Position numbers and translations under genes: made by a program
The notes under the pieces: generated by a model
What the model was told of the DNA's origin: nothing
Databases searched by the model: none
The model's input: only the letters and a program-made list of their open reading frames with translations
Shown: in pieces, positions 8,515-16,675 of the stretch
Layout: every line of letters begins with the position of its first letter
Position numbering within the stretch: position 1 is the first letter of the stretch
NCBI GenBank assembly: GCA_007692605.1
Contig: REBS01000112.1
Coordinates: 1-45,197 of the forward strand
Direction of reading: 5' to 3'
Length of the DNA stretch: 45,197 bases
From: Gemmatimonadales bacterium
GTDB taxonomy: Bacteria > Gemmatimonadota > Gemmatimonadetes > Longimicrobiales > Gaopeijiaceae

Positions 8515-8522
8515 CGTACGAC

Positions 8523-8780
8523 TCAGCGCAGCCGGGTGATCCGCCGCAGCTTTTCGGCCTGTTCGATCAGCGAGGCCGCACGTTCGGTCGGCGGCGGCGG
8601 GTCATCGGCGGGGTCCAGAAGCTCGCGGATGTCGAGGAGCACCTCGAGCCGAAGCTGGTCGCGCTGGTACTCCAGGTTCAGTCGCTCCATCGCCTCGGCG
8701 TCGTCGGCCTCTTCGGCCTTGCGGAAGGCCTCGAGAAAGACCTTCTCGAGTGAGTTCAGGACCTGCTCTCGCTGCCTCAT
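8523..8780 (-). CDS. Small coiled-coil protein, unknown function
   Basis: 85 residues, highly charged and predicted helical almost throughout (EKVFLEAFRKAEEADDAEAMERLNLE and following, here abbreviated by positions 11-60), with a DPADDPPPP break before a final helix. The spacing of hydrophobic residues suggests a coiled coil. It starts 12 bases after the alpha/beta hydrolase stop, so the two are probably one transcript. I do not recognise a family; a scaffolding or regulatory partner is possible, but nothing in the sequence shows it. Confidence 0.6.
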   Translation of the reverse strand: MRQREQVLNSLEKVFLEAFRKAEEADDAEAMERLNLEYQRDQLRLEVLLDIRELLDPADDPPPPTERAASLIEQAEKLRRITRLR

Positions 8781-8792
8781 GGCTCTCCTCGC

Positions 8793-9440
8793 TCAGGCGG
8801 ACTCGGGGACCGCGAACACGTCGGCCGCCGCCCCGTCCGTAACATAGCGCCGGACGGCCTCCTTGAGTTGCTCGAAGTGATCGTGAAAGAAGTGCCCCGC
8901 TTCGGGAATCCGCTCCAGGGTGATGCCCTCGTCGAGCTCGTCGATGACCCCCTGCACCTCGGGGCCCGCCCCAAATTCGTCGCGCTCGCCCTGGATCACG
9001 TGCACGGGCTTGCCCGCCCTGTTCAGGAACTCGAATTCGTATAGGGCCACCGGGATCCCCAGCCCCAGCAGCGCGGTCACCCGGTCGTCGTCGACGCCCG
9101 CCCGCAGCCCGACCATCGAGCCGAACGAGAACCCGGCCACGAGGACCGGGAGCCCGGGAAAGGCCTCCGTGAACCAATCGATGGCCGCTCGCACGTCGTC
9201 GATCTCCTCGATCCCCTCTCCGTAGGATCCGGTGCTGGCGCCGACGCCCCGGAAGTTGAAGCGCAGGGTGTGAAAGCCCGCTTCGTTCAGGGCCTGAGCC
9301 GTGCGGTAGACCGCCTTGTTGTGCATCGTCCCGCCGTGGAGCGGGTGCGGATGACAGACCACCGCCAGCCCCCGGGGGGGATCGTCGGACTCCCGGAGGA
9401 GGGCTTCGAGGTGGCCGTGCGGGGCGGGAATCTGCACCAT
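8793..9440 (-). CDS. Alpha/beta hydrolase of the COG2945 type
   Basis: 215 residues from the ATG at 9440. Hallmarks are CHPHPLHGGTMHNK near residue 30, RFNFRGVG with its Asp-containing loop, the nucleophile elbow GFSFGS (near residue 105), GERDEF for the acid and AGHFFHDH for the catalytic His. This combination is characteristic of small cytoplasmic esterase/dipeptidyl-type hydrolases of unknown physiological substrate. The frame is open upstream to 9650, but that part is Arg/Pro-rich and unlike the family. It is divergent from the HTH/zinc-ribbon gene and precedes the small coiled-coil gene. Confidence 0.88.
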   Translation of the reverse strand: MVQIPAPHGHLEALLRESDDPPRGLAVVCHPHPLHGGTMHNKAVYRTAQALNEAGFHTLRFNFRGVGASTGSYGEGIEEIDDVRAAIDWFTEAFPGLPVLVAGFSFGSMVGLRAGVDDDRVTALLGLGIPVALYEFEFLNRAGKPVHVIQGERDEFGAGPEVQGVIDELDEGITLERIPEAGHFFHDHFEQLKEAVRRYVTDGAAADVFAVPESA

Positions 9441-9610
9441 CGTCTCTCTGGTAGGGTAGTGTGGAGGGCACGCCGGTCGGGGAGGCCATGCCGGGCGCCG
9501 AACGGGTCCGGGCCTCGCTCGCCGCTCGAACCCGCGGCAGCTATCTTCAGCAGACCCCCGATCGGGGTCAAGGGATCCGGGAGCGCCATCGACGGCGCCC
9601 GGTGAACTGT

Positions 9611-9638
9611 GAATGCACCTGCAAGAATGCACCTGCAA
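9611..9638. repeat. Tandem 14-base repeat before an HTH gene
   Basis: GAATGCACCTGCAA occurs twice in direct succession (9611-9624, 9625-9638). Each unit contains the near-palindrome TGCACCTGCA. The second copy abuts the AAGGAGG ribosome site of the gene starting at 9649, so protein binding here could block either transcription or translation. A small operator array is inference. Confidence 0.6.
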
Positions 9639-9648
9639 GGAGGACCGC

Positions 9649-10059
9649 ATGCCGGAAGGGATCAGACCGCCCCAGTTCAGGGGTGACCCCGAAGCCCGCG
9701 AGGCGAACCGGCTCTACTGGGACACCGACGAGAGCGTCAACGGGATCGCGGAGCGGCTCGAGATGTCGAAGGGCCGCCTCTATGACGCGATCACCCCCCT
9801 GCCCGTGGGGGCCACCTGCCCGGCGTGCGGAGGCCCGCTGGGGTTCGCGAACCGCACCGCCCGCGACAGCGAACTCGTGAGCTGCCCCCTGTGTGACTTC
9901 GAGGCGCAGCGCGACGAGATCGAGGGCGACGCCGAGCTACAGCGCCACCCCGCCACCCAGTCGGCGGACGGGGTCCCGCTCACCGACGGGACGGTGGTCG
10001 GCGCGGTACTGGTCGGGGTGGCGATCGGACTGATCCTGGGCCGGTGGCTGAGGTCCTGA
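9649..10059 (+). CDS. HTH / zinc-ribbon protein with C-terminal membrane anchor
   Basis: 136 residues, ATG at 9649 behind AAGGAGG. Residues about 15-45 (EANRLYWDTDESVNGIAERL then EMSKGRLYDAI) look like a resolvase-type helix-turn-helix. CPACGG near residue 57 and CPLCDFE near 80 form a zinc ribbon. Residues about 115-133 are a Gly/Val/Leu transmembrane helix ending LGRWLRS. A membrane-tethered DNA- or RNA-binding protein is suggested. It overlaps the RDD gene by 16 bases, so the two are coupled. No named family recognised. Confidence 0.7.
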   Translation: MPEGIRPPQFRGDPEAREANRLYWDTDESVNGIAERLEMSKGRLYDAITPLPVGATCPACGGPLGFANRTARDSELVSCPLCDFEAQRDEIEGDAELQRHPATQSADGVPLTDGTVVGAVLVGVAIGLILGRWLRS

Positions 10060-11321
10060 GCGACCGCGAGGTCGCGCGCGAGGGCATCGACCCTGTCGAC
10101 CCTGTCGACCCCAAGGATGTGGTCACCTCGACGGCCTTCCGGGTGTCTCCCGACCTGCTCGGGATCCCCCTGGCCTCGCACCCGAAGCGGCTCCTGGCGA
10201 TCCTGATCGACCTGCTCCTGGTGGCGCTGATCGCCAACCAGGTGGGCGGGGTGGTCCTGGGGATCCTGGTGGCGGTCTTCTTCTTCCGCATGGCCATGAA
10301 GTCGAAGAAGGTGAGCGCCGCGACCCCCACGCAGGGGGCGCTCTCGACCGCCTTTCGCGGGACCGTGGGGTGCATGGGCGGGGTTGTCCTGTTCGTGACG
10401 ATCCTGGTCTTCGTGTACGCCGGCCCCTTCAGTCCCAACCGCTCGACCCCGTCGGCTCCCTCGGCCTTCACCCCCGGAGCGCCCGGTGCCGTGGTCTTTC
10501 CGGGGAGCGGCGCTGCGGGGGCGGGAAGCGGGGCCACGGAGCGGATCGCGGAGCTCGGCGAGAACCCCACCCGGGCCGAGATCGAGGAGTACCTGGCCCG
10601 TGAGATGCGCGACGTGTTCAGCGAGATCTGGGGGGCCGGCTCACTCGAGGAGCTGTCTCCCGAGGTGCGGGAAGTGATCGAGGGCGACGTTTCCGCGGAA
10701 ACGCTCGCGGGGGGAACCGAGGCCGGCGTGCCCGACGCCGAGGGCGCCGCGGAGCCCGGGGCGCCCGATGCCCCAGCCGCAGGGGAGGGCGGCGAGGACC
10801 TTGACGAGGTCGAGGGTACCGTGGCGCGCTCCGACGACCCGGTGCTCCGGTCGCTCGCGGATTCGATTGCGATCCTCGAGGGGGCGCTGACCACCGAAGC
10901 GGAGCGTCGCGCCGCGCTGCAGAGCCAGGTGCGCGAGAGGAGCGCGGCGCTGGCCGAGGCCCGACGCGAGGCCGAGGAGGGCCCCGGCATCCGCGTCATG
11001 CTCGCGAGCCTGGCCGAAGACCTGGGGCTCGGATTCGGCTGGGGAGCCCTCTATTTCTCGGTCTTCCTGGTCTGGTGGCGTGGACAGACCCCCGGCAAAA
11101 AGCTCCTGGGGCTCAGGGTGGTGCGGCTGGACCGGGGCGCGATCACCTGGTGGAACGCCCTGGAGCGTTACGGAGGCTACGCGGCCGGCTTCGCCACCGG
11201 ACTCCTCGGCTTCGCCCAGGTCTACTGGGACCCCAACCGCCAAGCCACGCACGACAAGATCTCGGGCACGGTGGTGATCCAGGACGGCAAGCCGCCGCTC
11301 CCGGGGTTCGATGCGCCCTGA
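10044..11321 (+). CDS. RDD-family membrane protein with large internal insertion
   Basis: 425 residues. The first RDD-like helix (KRLLAILIDLLLVALIAN) is near residue 50, a second follows directly, and a third (GGVVLFVTILVFVYAG) is near 115. A segment of about 200 residues rich in Ala, Gly, Glu and Pro and ending in a coiled coil (to about 315) comes before the second half of the domain: FLVWWRGQTPGKKLLGLRVV and the diagnostic NRQATHDKISGTVVI. RDD proteins are polytopic membrane proteins, some proposed as transporters. The split domain is unusual. Coupled to the HTH/zinc-ribbon gene by a 16-base overlap. Confidence 0.82.
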   Translation: MAEVLSDREVAREGIDPVDPVDPKDVVTSTAFRVSPDLLGIPLASHPKRLLAILIDLLLVALIANQVGGVVLGILVAVFFFRMAMKSKKVSAATPTQGALSTAFRGTVGCMGGVVLFVTILVFVYAGPFSPNRSTPSAPSAFTPGAPGAVVFPGSGAAGAGSGATERIAELGENPTRAEIEEYLAREMRDVFSEIWGAGSLEELSPEVREVIEGDVSAETLAGGTEAGVPDAEGAAEPGAPDAPAAGEGGEDLDEVEGTVARSDDPVLRSLADSIAILEGALTTEAERRAALQSQVRERSAALAEARREAEEGPGIRVMLASLAEDLGLGFGWGALYFSVFLVWWRGQTPGKKLLGLRVVRLDRGAITWWNALERYGGYAAGFATGLLGFAQVYWDPNRQATHDKISGTVVIQDGKPPLPGFDAP

Positions 11322-11397
11322 CACGCGACGCGGGCTCCCGGCCCAGGGAACCCCCGGTGACTCCACGAGCCGTCGAACCGTCCGTACAGGGTGGATC

Positions 11398-12627
11398 TCA
11401 CGCGAATGAACTGCGCCCCGAGATGACCCTGCCAATCCGCTGTGAGGTACGGGTTGATACGTCGGCGGCTTTCGCGAACCGAGACCACTGCCCCACCGCA
11501 TTTCCAACCTCCTCGATGATCTCCTTCGCCCTGCCGACATCGAGACCACAGTCCCGTGCGACACGGATCATCTCTCCTTCTCGCGGCTGATCCGCTTCTC
11601 CAGCCACGGCCATGGTATGCTGGCCTGTCGGGCCCTCCGAGAACACGAGGTCGTACGCGGGTGAGAGCTCCCACTCCCCATTTCGATCCATCAGGTAGGA
11701 GAAGTTCTTGACGTGGTCGTCCCGGTTGTGGGCCAGTACGTTGAAGGCCATGCGTCGAAAGGCCTCGTCGACCTGCCGCTGATCCCTGGTCAGGATGAGG
11801 GTCGCCTTCAGGAAGCCCTCGTACTCCAGAGAGGGCACCCGGTGGCTGGCGTGCAGAAGTCCACCGAGGGTATGCATGTGGAGCCGTGCGTTACCGTCGC
11901 GATCAAACCGTTCTGCCCCGAAGTAGCGGCCGCCATCCCGTGTCTCAAAGAGGGTGGTGTGGGGGATCTTCAGGCCGGCCTCTCTTGCCATGAGTGCGTA
12001 GGCCGCCTCGACCGCGCCTATCTCGGGGAGGTCTTCATCGCCGGGAAACTTCACGAGGTAGTGACGAAAGTCTGCGGGCACATCAGAGGTTCCGGCGATC
12101 GCTCGACCATCCTCATGCACGGCAATGAGCACTTTGGGCCGCGCGCCTCCCGGAGAGCCTCCGGCGATGCGCAGGGATGGGAGCAGGTCTTCTGTACTGC
12201 CCTCCAGGATACGTTCCGCCTGATGGGCCAGCTCCTGAAGATCCACGATCGGACTTGAATTCTCTGCGTTCTCGGTCGGTGGATGATACGTAAGCGCTCC
12301 CATCCCCCGCTCGCCGATATAGGCAAGGCGGTCCAGGATTGAGGCGCGTGCTGGAGCCAACCCCTGCTTCCTGAAGACATGGTCCATCAACAGGAGGCCC
12401 CAGCCATCGGGCAGAGAATCGTTGAACACCCCGAAGACCTGACCGAACTCCCGATCTCTGTGTTCGAACAGCCCGGGCTTCACCGGCAGTTTGAACGGGG
12501 AGATCGGCAGGGGGGCGTCCATGAAGGCCGGAGCGTACTCGAAGTAGATGCGCCGGTCTCGTTCCGCGAGCGTACCCACGACGGTCTGCTCGTCGCCCCA
12601 GTCAAGCCGGACCTGAAGCTTACGCAT
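11398..12627 (-). CDS. hipA: HipA-family serine/threonine kinase toxin
   Basis: 409 residues, full length for HipA. The N-terminal subdomain contains NDSLPDGWG near residue 69. The Gly-rich loop AGGSPGGARPK (155-165) holds the candidate autophosphorylated serine. The catalytic loop NRDDHVKN (301-308) carries the Asp corresponding to E. coli D309, and the metal-binding Asp lies in LSPAYDLV (326). All key residues are present, so an active kinase is expected. Known HipA toxins phosphorylate aminoacyl-tRNA synthetases and cause growth arrest. It overlaps hipB by 8 bases, the standard antitoxin-first order. Base composition is a little lower in GC than the flanks, compatible with transfer. Confidence 0.93.
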   Translation of the reverse strand: MRKLQVRLDWGDEQTVVGTLAERDRRIYFEYAPAFMDAPLPISPFKLPVKPGLFEHRDREFGQVFGVFNDSLPDGWGLLLMDHVFRKQGLAPARASILDRLAYIGERGMGALTYHPPTENAENSSPIVDLQELAHQAERILEGSTEDLLPSLRIAGGSPGGARPKVLIAVHEDGRAIAGTSDVPADFRHYLVKFPGDEDLPEIGAVEAAYALMAREAGLKIPHTTLFETRDGGRYFGAERFDRDGNARLHMHTLGGLLHASHRVPSLEYEGFLKATLILTRDQRQVDEAFRRMAFNVLAHNRDDHVKNFSYLMDRNGEWELSPAYDLVFSEGPTGQHTMAVAGEADQPREGEMIRVARDCGLDVGRAKEIIEEVGNAVGQWSRFAKAADVSTRTSQRIGRVISGRSSFA

Positions 12628-12931
12628 CGCTTCGCTTTCCTCGCTTTCGAGTCGGACGATCTTTCTTTTCCAGATCAGACAGGGATCGAGCGGGAGGGAG
12701 AGTGAAGAGATTCTCGAAGTCGCCCTGTGCGTCCAGGATCACGGCAAGTTTCAGGAGGCGCTCCAGAGAAATTCGGCCGCTCTGCTCGAACCGGCGGTAC
12801 GTGGCCAGGGAGATGCCACTTCGGTCAGCGATCTCCTGCTGGGTCCAGCCACGCTCCAACCGGAGCGCCCGTACCCGGCGCGCCAGCAGGTCCGCAATCT
12901 CGCTCGGACTCCGCAACTCCAGTGGTAACAT
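12620..12931 (-). CDS. hipB: HipB-like Xre antitoxin
   Basis: 103 residues. A canonical five-helix Xre/Cro HTH spans about residues 15-72 (RALRLERGWTQQEIADRSGI, then SLATYRRFEQ). The C-terminal tail of Lys/Arg/Asp-rich residues probably contacts HipA. By analogy with HipB it neutralises the kinase and represses its own operon. A perfect palindrome lies about 36 bases before the start. It overlaps hipA by 8 bases. Confidence 0.92.
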   Translation of the reverse strand: MLPLELRSPSEIADLLARRVRALRLERGWTQQEIADRSGISLATYRRFEQSGRISLERLLKLAVILDAQGDFENLFTLPPARSLSDLEKKDRPTRKRGKRSDA

Positions 12932-12966
12932 ATGGGCACTTGTCGTCGATCATGGGATGTAAGTGA

Positions 12967-12979
12967 TACTATAATAGTA
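12967..12979 (-). promoter_or_regulatory. hipBA operator/-10 region
   Basis: TACTAT-A-ATAGTA is a perfect 13-base palindrome in an AT-rich patch just upstream of hipB. Read on the minus strand it contains TATAGT (12968-12973), a plausible -10 box, so HipB binding would block the promoter. No convincing -35 was found. Autoregulation is inferred from HipB precedent. Confidence 0.55.
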
Positions 12980-13020
12980 CCCTGTATCCGCATGAGGGTC
13001 CCCATGCTCACGGCCATGAG

Positions 13021-14070
13021 CTACTTCACGCCCTCTGCCACCCGCCCATGGTGCCGGGCGATCTCCTCCTCGCTCAGTCGCAGGAACCTCGCGGCATTGC
13101 CGTAGAAGATGTCCTGCTTCTGCTCGAGCGTCAGGAAATCCGCCGACTGGATGCTCTCGATGGCCACCTCGATGGCCTGCGGCCAGATCATCTGATCGGT
13201 GCCGAAGAGGATACGCTGCCCGAACCCGGATTCGACCAGGCGCTGCAGGTAGCGATGGAATTCCTTGCGGGGATGGGTCCAGTTCTCTCCCGCAATGTCT
13301 ACGTAGACCTGGGGATGCGAATAGAGGATCGCCATCATCTCCTCGATGAGCGGCCATCCGGCGTGCATCACGTAGATTCGAAGCTTCGGGTAGCGGATCA
13401 GCACCTCTTCGAGCAGGAGGGGCCGGCCGAGGGACGCTCGATAGTTCGGATAGAGGTTGTAGGGCGCGCCGGGCGGGCCGTCCCCCAGGTGCATTCCGAT
13501 CGGAATGTCGAGCTCTTCCGCGAGCGTGTAGAACGGATCGAGGGAGGGATCGCTTGGGGCCAGCCCCTCGTACTGCGCTCCGACCTCCGCAAAGAGTTCG
13601 ATCCGCCCTTCCAGAAAGAGATTCCGAAGCCCGTCCACCCCGCCGGCCTGAGCCCCGCTGGCCCGACCGGTGAGAAAAGAGATGGCGGGGACGATCCGCT
13701 CCGGCGCGGCCTCGTGCCACCGGGTGACCACGTCGAGCGGTCCCGCGGTCACGGCGAGTACAATCTGGTGTCGCTCCATGGCGGCGAGCGTCTCTCGCAG
13801 GAGCTCCTCGTCAGTGGCCGGCGACCATATCGGGTTGGCGCAGGGGGCGCTGACCCGATCGAGCGTCATGGGAATGCTGGGATCGAGACCCAGAAAGACC
13901 ACCGGCTCGGCGGCGGTGCACATCGGAATGGGCTCCAGCGCATACGATGCCACCGTGTGCGCGTGCAGGTGCATGTCGATGATCGGACCCTCGTACCGCT
14001 CGGATCCCTGTGCGAAGGCAACGTCCGGAACGATCATGAAGACAAGCGTCAGAGCAAGCCATGTCTTCAT
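13021..14070 (-). CDS. Secreted amidohydrolase-2 family protein
   Basis: 349 residues with a classical Sec signal (MKTWLALTLVFMIV, cleavage after AFA near residue 20). The mature enzyme is a TIM-barrel of the amidohydrolase 2 (ACMSD-like) family: IIDMHLHAH (metal His 34 and 36), GMHLGDG, VMHAGWPL and FGTDQM give the further ligands. Family members are decarboxylases or hydrolases of cyclic acids and lactones. A periplasmic member is less common. It starts four bases after the stop of the beta-propeller gene, so both exported proteins are likely made together. Confidence 0.87.
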   Translation of the reverse strand: MKTWLALTLVFMIVPDVAFAQGSERYEGPIIDMHLHAHTVASYALEPIPMCTAAEPVVFLGLDPSIPMTLDRVSAPCANPIWSPATDEELLRETLAAMERHQIVLAVTAGPLDVVTRWHEAAPERIVPAISFLTGRASGAQAGGVDGLRNLFLEGRIELFAEVGAQYEGLAPSDPSLDPFYTLAEELDIPIGMHLGDGPPGAPYNLYPNYRASLGRPLLLEEVLIRYPKLRIYVMHAGWPLIEEMMAILYSHPQVYVDIAGENWTHPRKEFHRYLQRLVESGFGQRILFGTDQMIWPQAIEVAIESIQSADFLTLEQKQDIFYGNAARFLRLSEEEIARHHGRVAEGVK

Positions 14071-14074
14071 CCGT

Positions 14075-15322
14075 TCACCCTCCTGTATTGACCGTGGACC
14101 CCGTCTGATTCAGGGTGGGCACGGCAGATCCGGTCAGATCGACCCGGCCGACCACGACCTCGCCGGTATCGAGGGTCAGAAACCCGAAGCCCTCGCCGTC
14201 GCCGATCACCCAGAGGTCGAAGGCGCCCGGAAGGGTCACGTGACGCATCAGGACGGCCTCCCTGTCGAGGACCTCCCACTCGCGAATCGCCGGAGAAAAA
14301 TCAAAGAACAGCGGGTGGACATGGGCGAACTCCTCGTGATAAAGACGCACCCACAGGTCGCCGGACTCGCTGAAGAGGAGGCGGTCGAAGTGCGGCAGGG
14401 AGTCCGCTGGGTTCCGCCACTCCCAGTCCACCTGGAGCGCAGGGTGAAGGTCAGGGGGAAGGGTGCTGAACCCCGCTTCGACCGGGATCCGGGAGCGCTC
14501 CCGGCACCCCGTGCGAACGTCCTCCTCGAAGACCCGGAAGAGTCGAATGCAGTAATCGGCTGGGTACCCCGTCGCCACCCACCCGTCGGAAGCGACCGCA
14601 TGCGTGACCAGGAACGAGAAGACGTCCTGGTTCAGCATGAATCCCCGGGGGGACATGGTCAGCTTTTCAAGATCCCAGCTCTCAAGAACCGCCGCGGTAT
14701 CCGCCTCGGGATCATACCAGACGAGACTCTTCTGCGAAACGTCGGCTCCTTCAGCCCAACTACCCCACTCCCACAGCACGCCGCTCCCGAACCCCAGGGG
14801 TGGAGAACCTCCCCAACGGCTACCCTGGGGTTGGAAGAACGGAGGAGGGAACGTCACTCTGTTCGTTGTGAGGAGTTCACCTTCCATCGAGAAGAGGGAC
14901 AGCGTGCGTTTAGGAAAGTCATATGCCGATATCGTATCGGTTCCGAATCCGCCTATTGAGTGAATCGCTTGGAACTCCCCCGGTCCATCCCCCTGCCGGC
15001 CGAAGGTGTGCGACCCACCGTCCTGGACGGAAACCACGTGAATTCGCCGCCCATCGCCGATCACCAGACGATCGCCGAGGCGGACCATTCTCGTGCCCCG
15101 TCCCTCGAAATCGTCCGATTGCCAGAGCACCTCGACGGTCTCGATTAGCACCCGCTCGGGCTCCCCGCTCGACACCATGACCACGATGTCTCCCCTGAGC
15201 TCCTGGATGACCGTCACTCCGGAGGGTCCTGCGTCGGCGCCGCAGCCTGCAGCCAGGAACGACAGGAGCGTGACAAGGATGAAGAGAGGGGCGCGGCGTG
15301 ATGCTGCCGGGGCGTACTTCAT
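14075..15322 (-). CDS. 6-bladed beta-propeller lipoprotein
   Basis: 415 residues from the ATG at 15322, with GGAG about ten bases upstream. The lipobox is LAAGC. The mature part has beta-rich repeats and a GRQGDGPGEFQ stretch, the hallmark of 6-bladed propeller proteins. Third paralogue in this window. It is first in a two-gene unit with the secreted amidohydrolase, which hints that the propeller may bind the enzyme or its substrate in the envelope; this is inference. Confidence 0.78.
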   Translation of the reverse strand: MKYAPAASRRAPLFILVTLLSFLAAGCGADAGPSGVTVIQELRGDIVVMVSSGEPERVLIETVEVLWQSDDFEGRGTRMVRLGDRLVIGDGRRIHVVSVQDGGSHTFGRQGDGPGEFQAIHSIGGFGTDTISAYDFPKRTLSLFSMEGELLTTNRVTFPPPFFQPQGSRWGGSPPLGFGSGVLWEWGSWAEGADVSQKSLVWYDPEADTAAVLESWDLEKLTMSPRGFMLNQDVFSFLVTHAVASDGWVATGYPADYCIRLFRVFEEDVRTGCRERSRIPVEAGFSTLPPDLHPALQVDWEWRNPADSLPHFDRLLFSESGDLWVRLYHEEFAHVHPLFFDFSPAIREWEVLDREAVLMRHVTLPGAFDLWVIGDGEGFGFLTLDTGEVVVGRVDLTGSAVPTLNQTGSTVNTGG

Positions 15323-15349
15323 GGGCCGGTCTCCGCGGGGAGGGGGCAT

Positions 15350-15786
15350 CGATCACGCGGCGTATCCGCCGCATCACGCACCCGACAGTTCACAGAGCCA
15401 ATCTGAACCGGTGTATGTGCTTCCAGCAAGTAGGAGCTCTCGGGCCCGGAAGGACCCGGGGGTGCGGTCAGTCCTTTTACAGCGCGCGGCCGTCCGGCTT
15501 TTGGCCGGCGGAGCCTGCGTTCCGGGGCGAATGGTTCTGTTTTGCCCTTCTTACACAGCGACTTGTGGCATTTCTGGTCTCAAGGAGACCCTTGCGGGGT
15601 CGAAGGTCTCAACGGAGCACCGCCAGGATTGTCCGGTCCACTGGCTTGGCCAGACAGCGTGCGAGGGATCGCGGGCTGGATCGAATGCACTGTGGCAGCC
15701 GGCGGCGGCTTCCACCTTGAAATCGCTCACCTTAGCTTTGAACCCCCGACCCCTCGACACCGCAGCAGCCCTTCAGAGGAGGCCTC
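15350..15786. other. Structured 437-base stretch without a convincing gene
   Basis: Several compact hairpins occur: CCGGC/GCCGG around TTTTG (15494-15508), GGTCTC/GAGACC around AAG (15576-15590) and CTGGC/GCCAG around TTG (15641-15653). GGTCTCAA is repeated at 15576 and 15606. A 69-codon minus-strand frame (15551-15760) exists but lacks a ribosome site. Composition differs from neighbouring genes. It could be a structured RNA or a dispersed intergenic repeat; I recognise no known RNA family. The promoter of the downstream HD gene must lie at its right end. Confidence 0.4.
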
Positions 15787-16650
15787 GTGCCCTCGCATGA
15801 AACCGTGATTCCCGAAGAGGACGGCATTCCCGACGGCGACGCCCGCACCGTCGAAGAGCGCTTCGCCCGCCGCGTCCAGATGCGGGTCCCCAATCGGCAC
15901 AACGAGAAGCTCCAGAAGGTGCTGGAGTGGGTGAACGCCGACGACGACCTCTACGGAATGTGGGTCGCCTCGAACGTCACCGCGATCGAACGGCTCGGCA
16001 TGACCGACCACGGCCCGGTCCACGTGAAGATCGTGATGAACCTGGCGGTACGGCTCCTGCGGCTCCTGATGGAGGGCGGCGTCCGGCCCTCGGTCGTGAC
16101 GCACTACGGGATGGACGAGTACGACGCCGAAGTGGTGGTCTCGCTGGCCGCGCTCTTCCATGACCTGGGCATGTCGATCCACCGCGCCGACCACGAGTCC
16201 TATTCGCTCTTCCTGGCGCAGGGGGTGCTCGAGAAGCTCCTTCCCACGGTATACGCGGATCCCCGCCAGGTCTCGATCCTGCGCTCCGAGATCCTCCATG
16301 CCATCATCGGGCATCGCACGGGAGGAACCCCGCTCACGCTCGAGGCCGGAGTGGTGCGGATCGCCGACGCCCTCGACATGGCCAAGGGGCGCTCCCGCAT
16401 TCCCTTCGAGGCCGGCTCGGTGAGCATTCACTCGATCTCGGCGGCCGCGGTCGAGCACGTCAGCCTCGATGCCGGTCAGTCGAAGCCGGTGCGGGTGGCG
16501 ATCGAGATCAACAACTCGGCGGGGATCTTCCAGCTCGACAAGCTTTTTCGCGAAAAGCTCCGGGGCAGCGGCCTGGAACCCTATATTGAACTCGAAGCAT
16601 TCCTCGATGGAGACGAAGAGAAGCGTCTCTTCCGCAGCTTCACGCTCTGA
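15787..16650 (+). CDS. HD-domain phosphohydrolase
   Basis: 287 residues, GTG start at 15787 with AGAGGAGG six bases upstream. The HD motif is complete: His79 (TDHGPVHV), His125-Asp126 (LFHDLGMS), a further His near 136 and 176, and the distal Asp in ADALDMAKGR near 197. This predicts a metal-dependent phosphohydrolase acting on nucleotides or similar phosphoesters. A C-terminal alpha/beta segment of about 80 residues follows. First of three genes in one direction, with 25 bases to the DsbA-like gene. Confidence 0.85.
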   Translation: MPSHETVIPEEDGIPDGDARTVEERFARRVQMRVPNRHNEKLQKVLEWVNADDDLYGMWVASNVTAIERLGMTDHGPVHVKIVMNLAVRLLRLLMEGGVRPSVVTHYGMDEYDAEVVVSLAALFHDLGMSIHRADHESYSLFLAQGVLEKLLPTVYADPRQVSILRSEILHAIIGHRTGGTPLTLEAGVVRIADALDMAKGRSRIPFEAGSVSIHSISAAAVEHVSLDAGQSKPVRVAIEINNSAGIFQLDKLFREKLRGSGLEPYIELEAFLDGDEEKRLFRSFTL

Positions 16651-16675
16651 TTCTTCAACCACTGGATACCTGATC

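Noticed and set aside
8399-8522. Cobalamin riboswitch upstream of the adenosyltransferase
   Set aside because: The region is only 124 bases and lacks the B12-box-like core; palindromes fit protein operators better.
15551-15760. 69-codon minus-strand frame in the 15.35-15.79 kb gap
   Set aside because: No ribosome site or recognisable domain; kept only as part of the structured stretch. A genome-wide search would decide whether it is a repeated element.
15350-15786. tmRNA, 6S, SRP RNA or RNase P RNA
   Set aside because: None of their conserved core sequences (tRNA-like ends, GGTCAGGTCCGGAAGG, GAGGAAAGTCC) is present.
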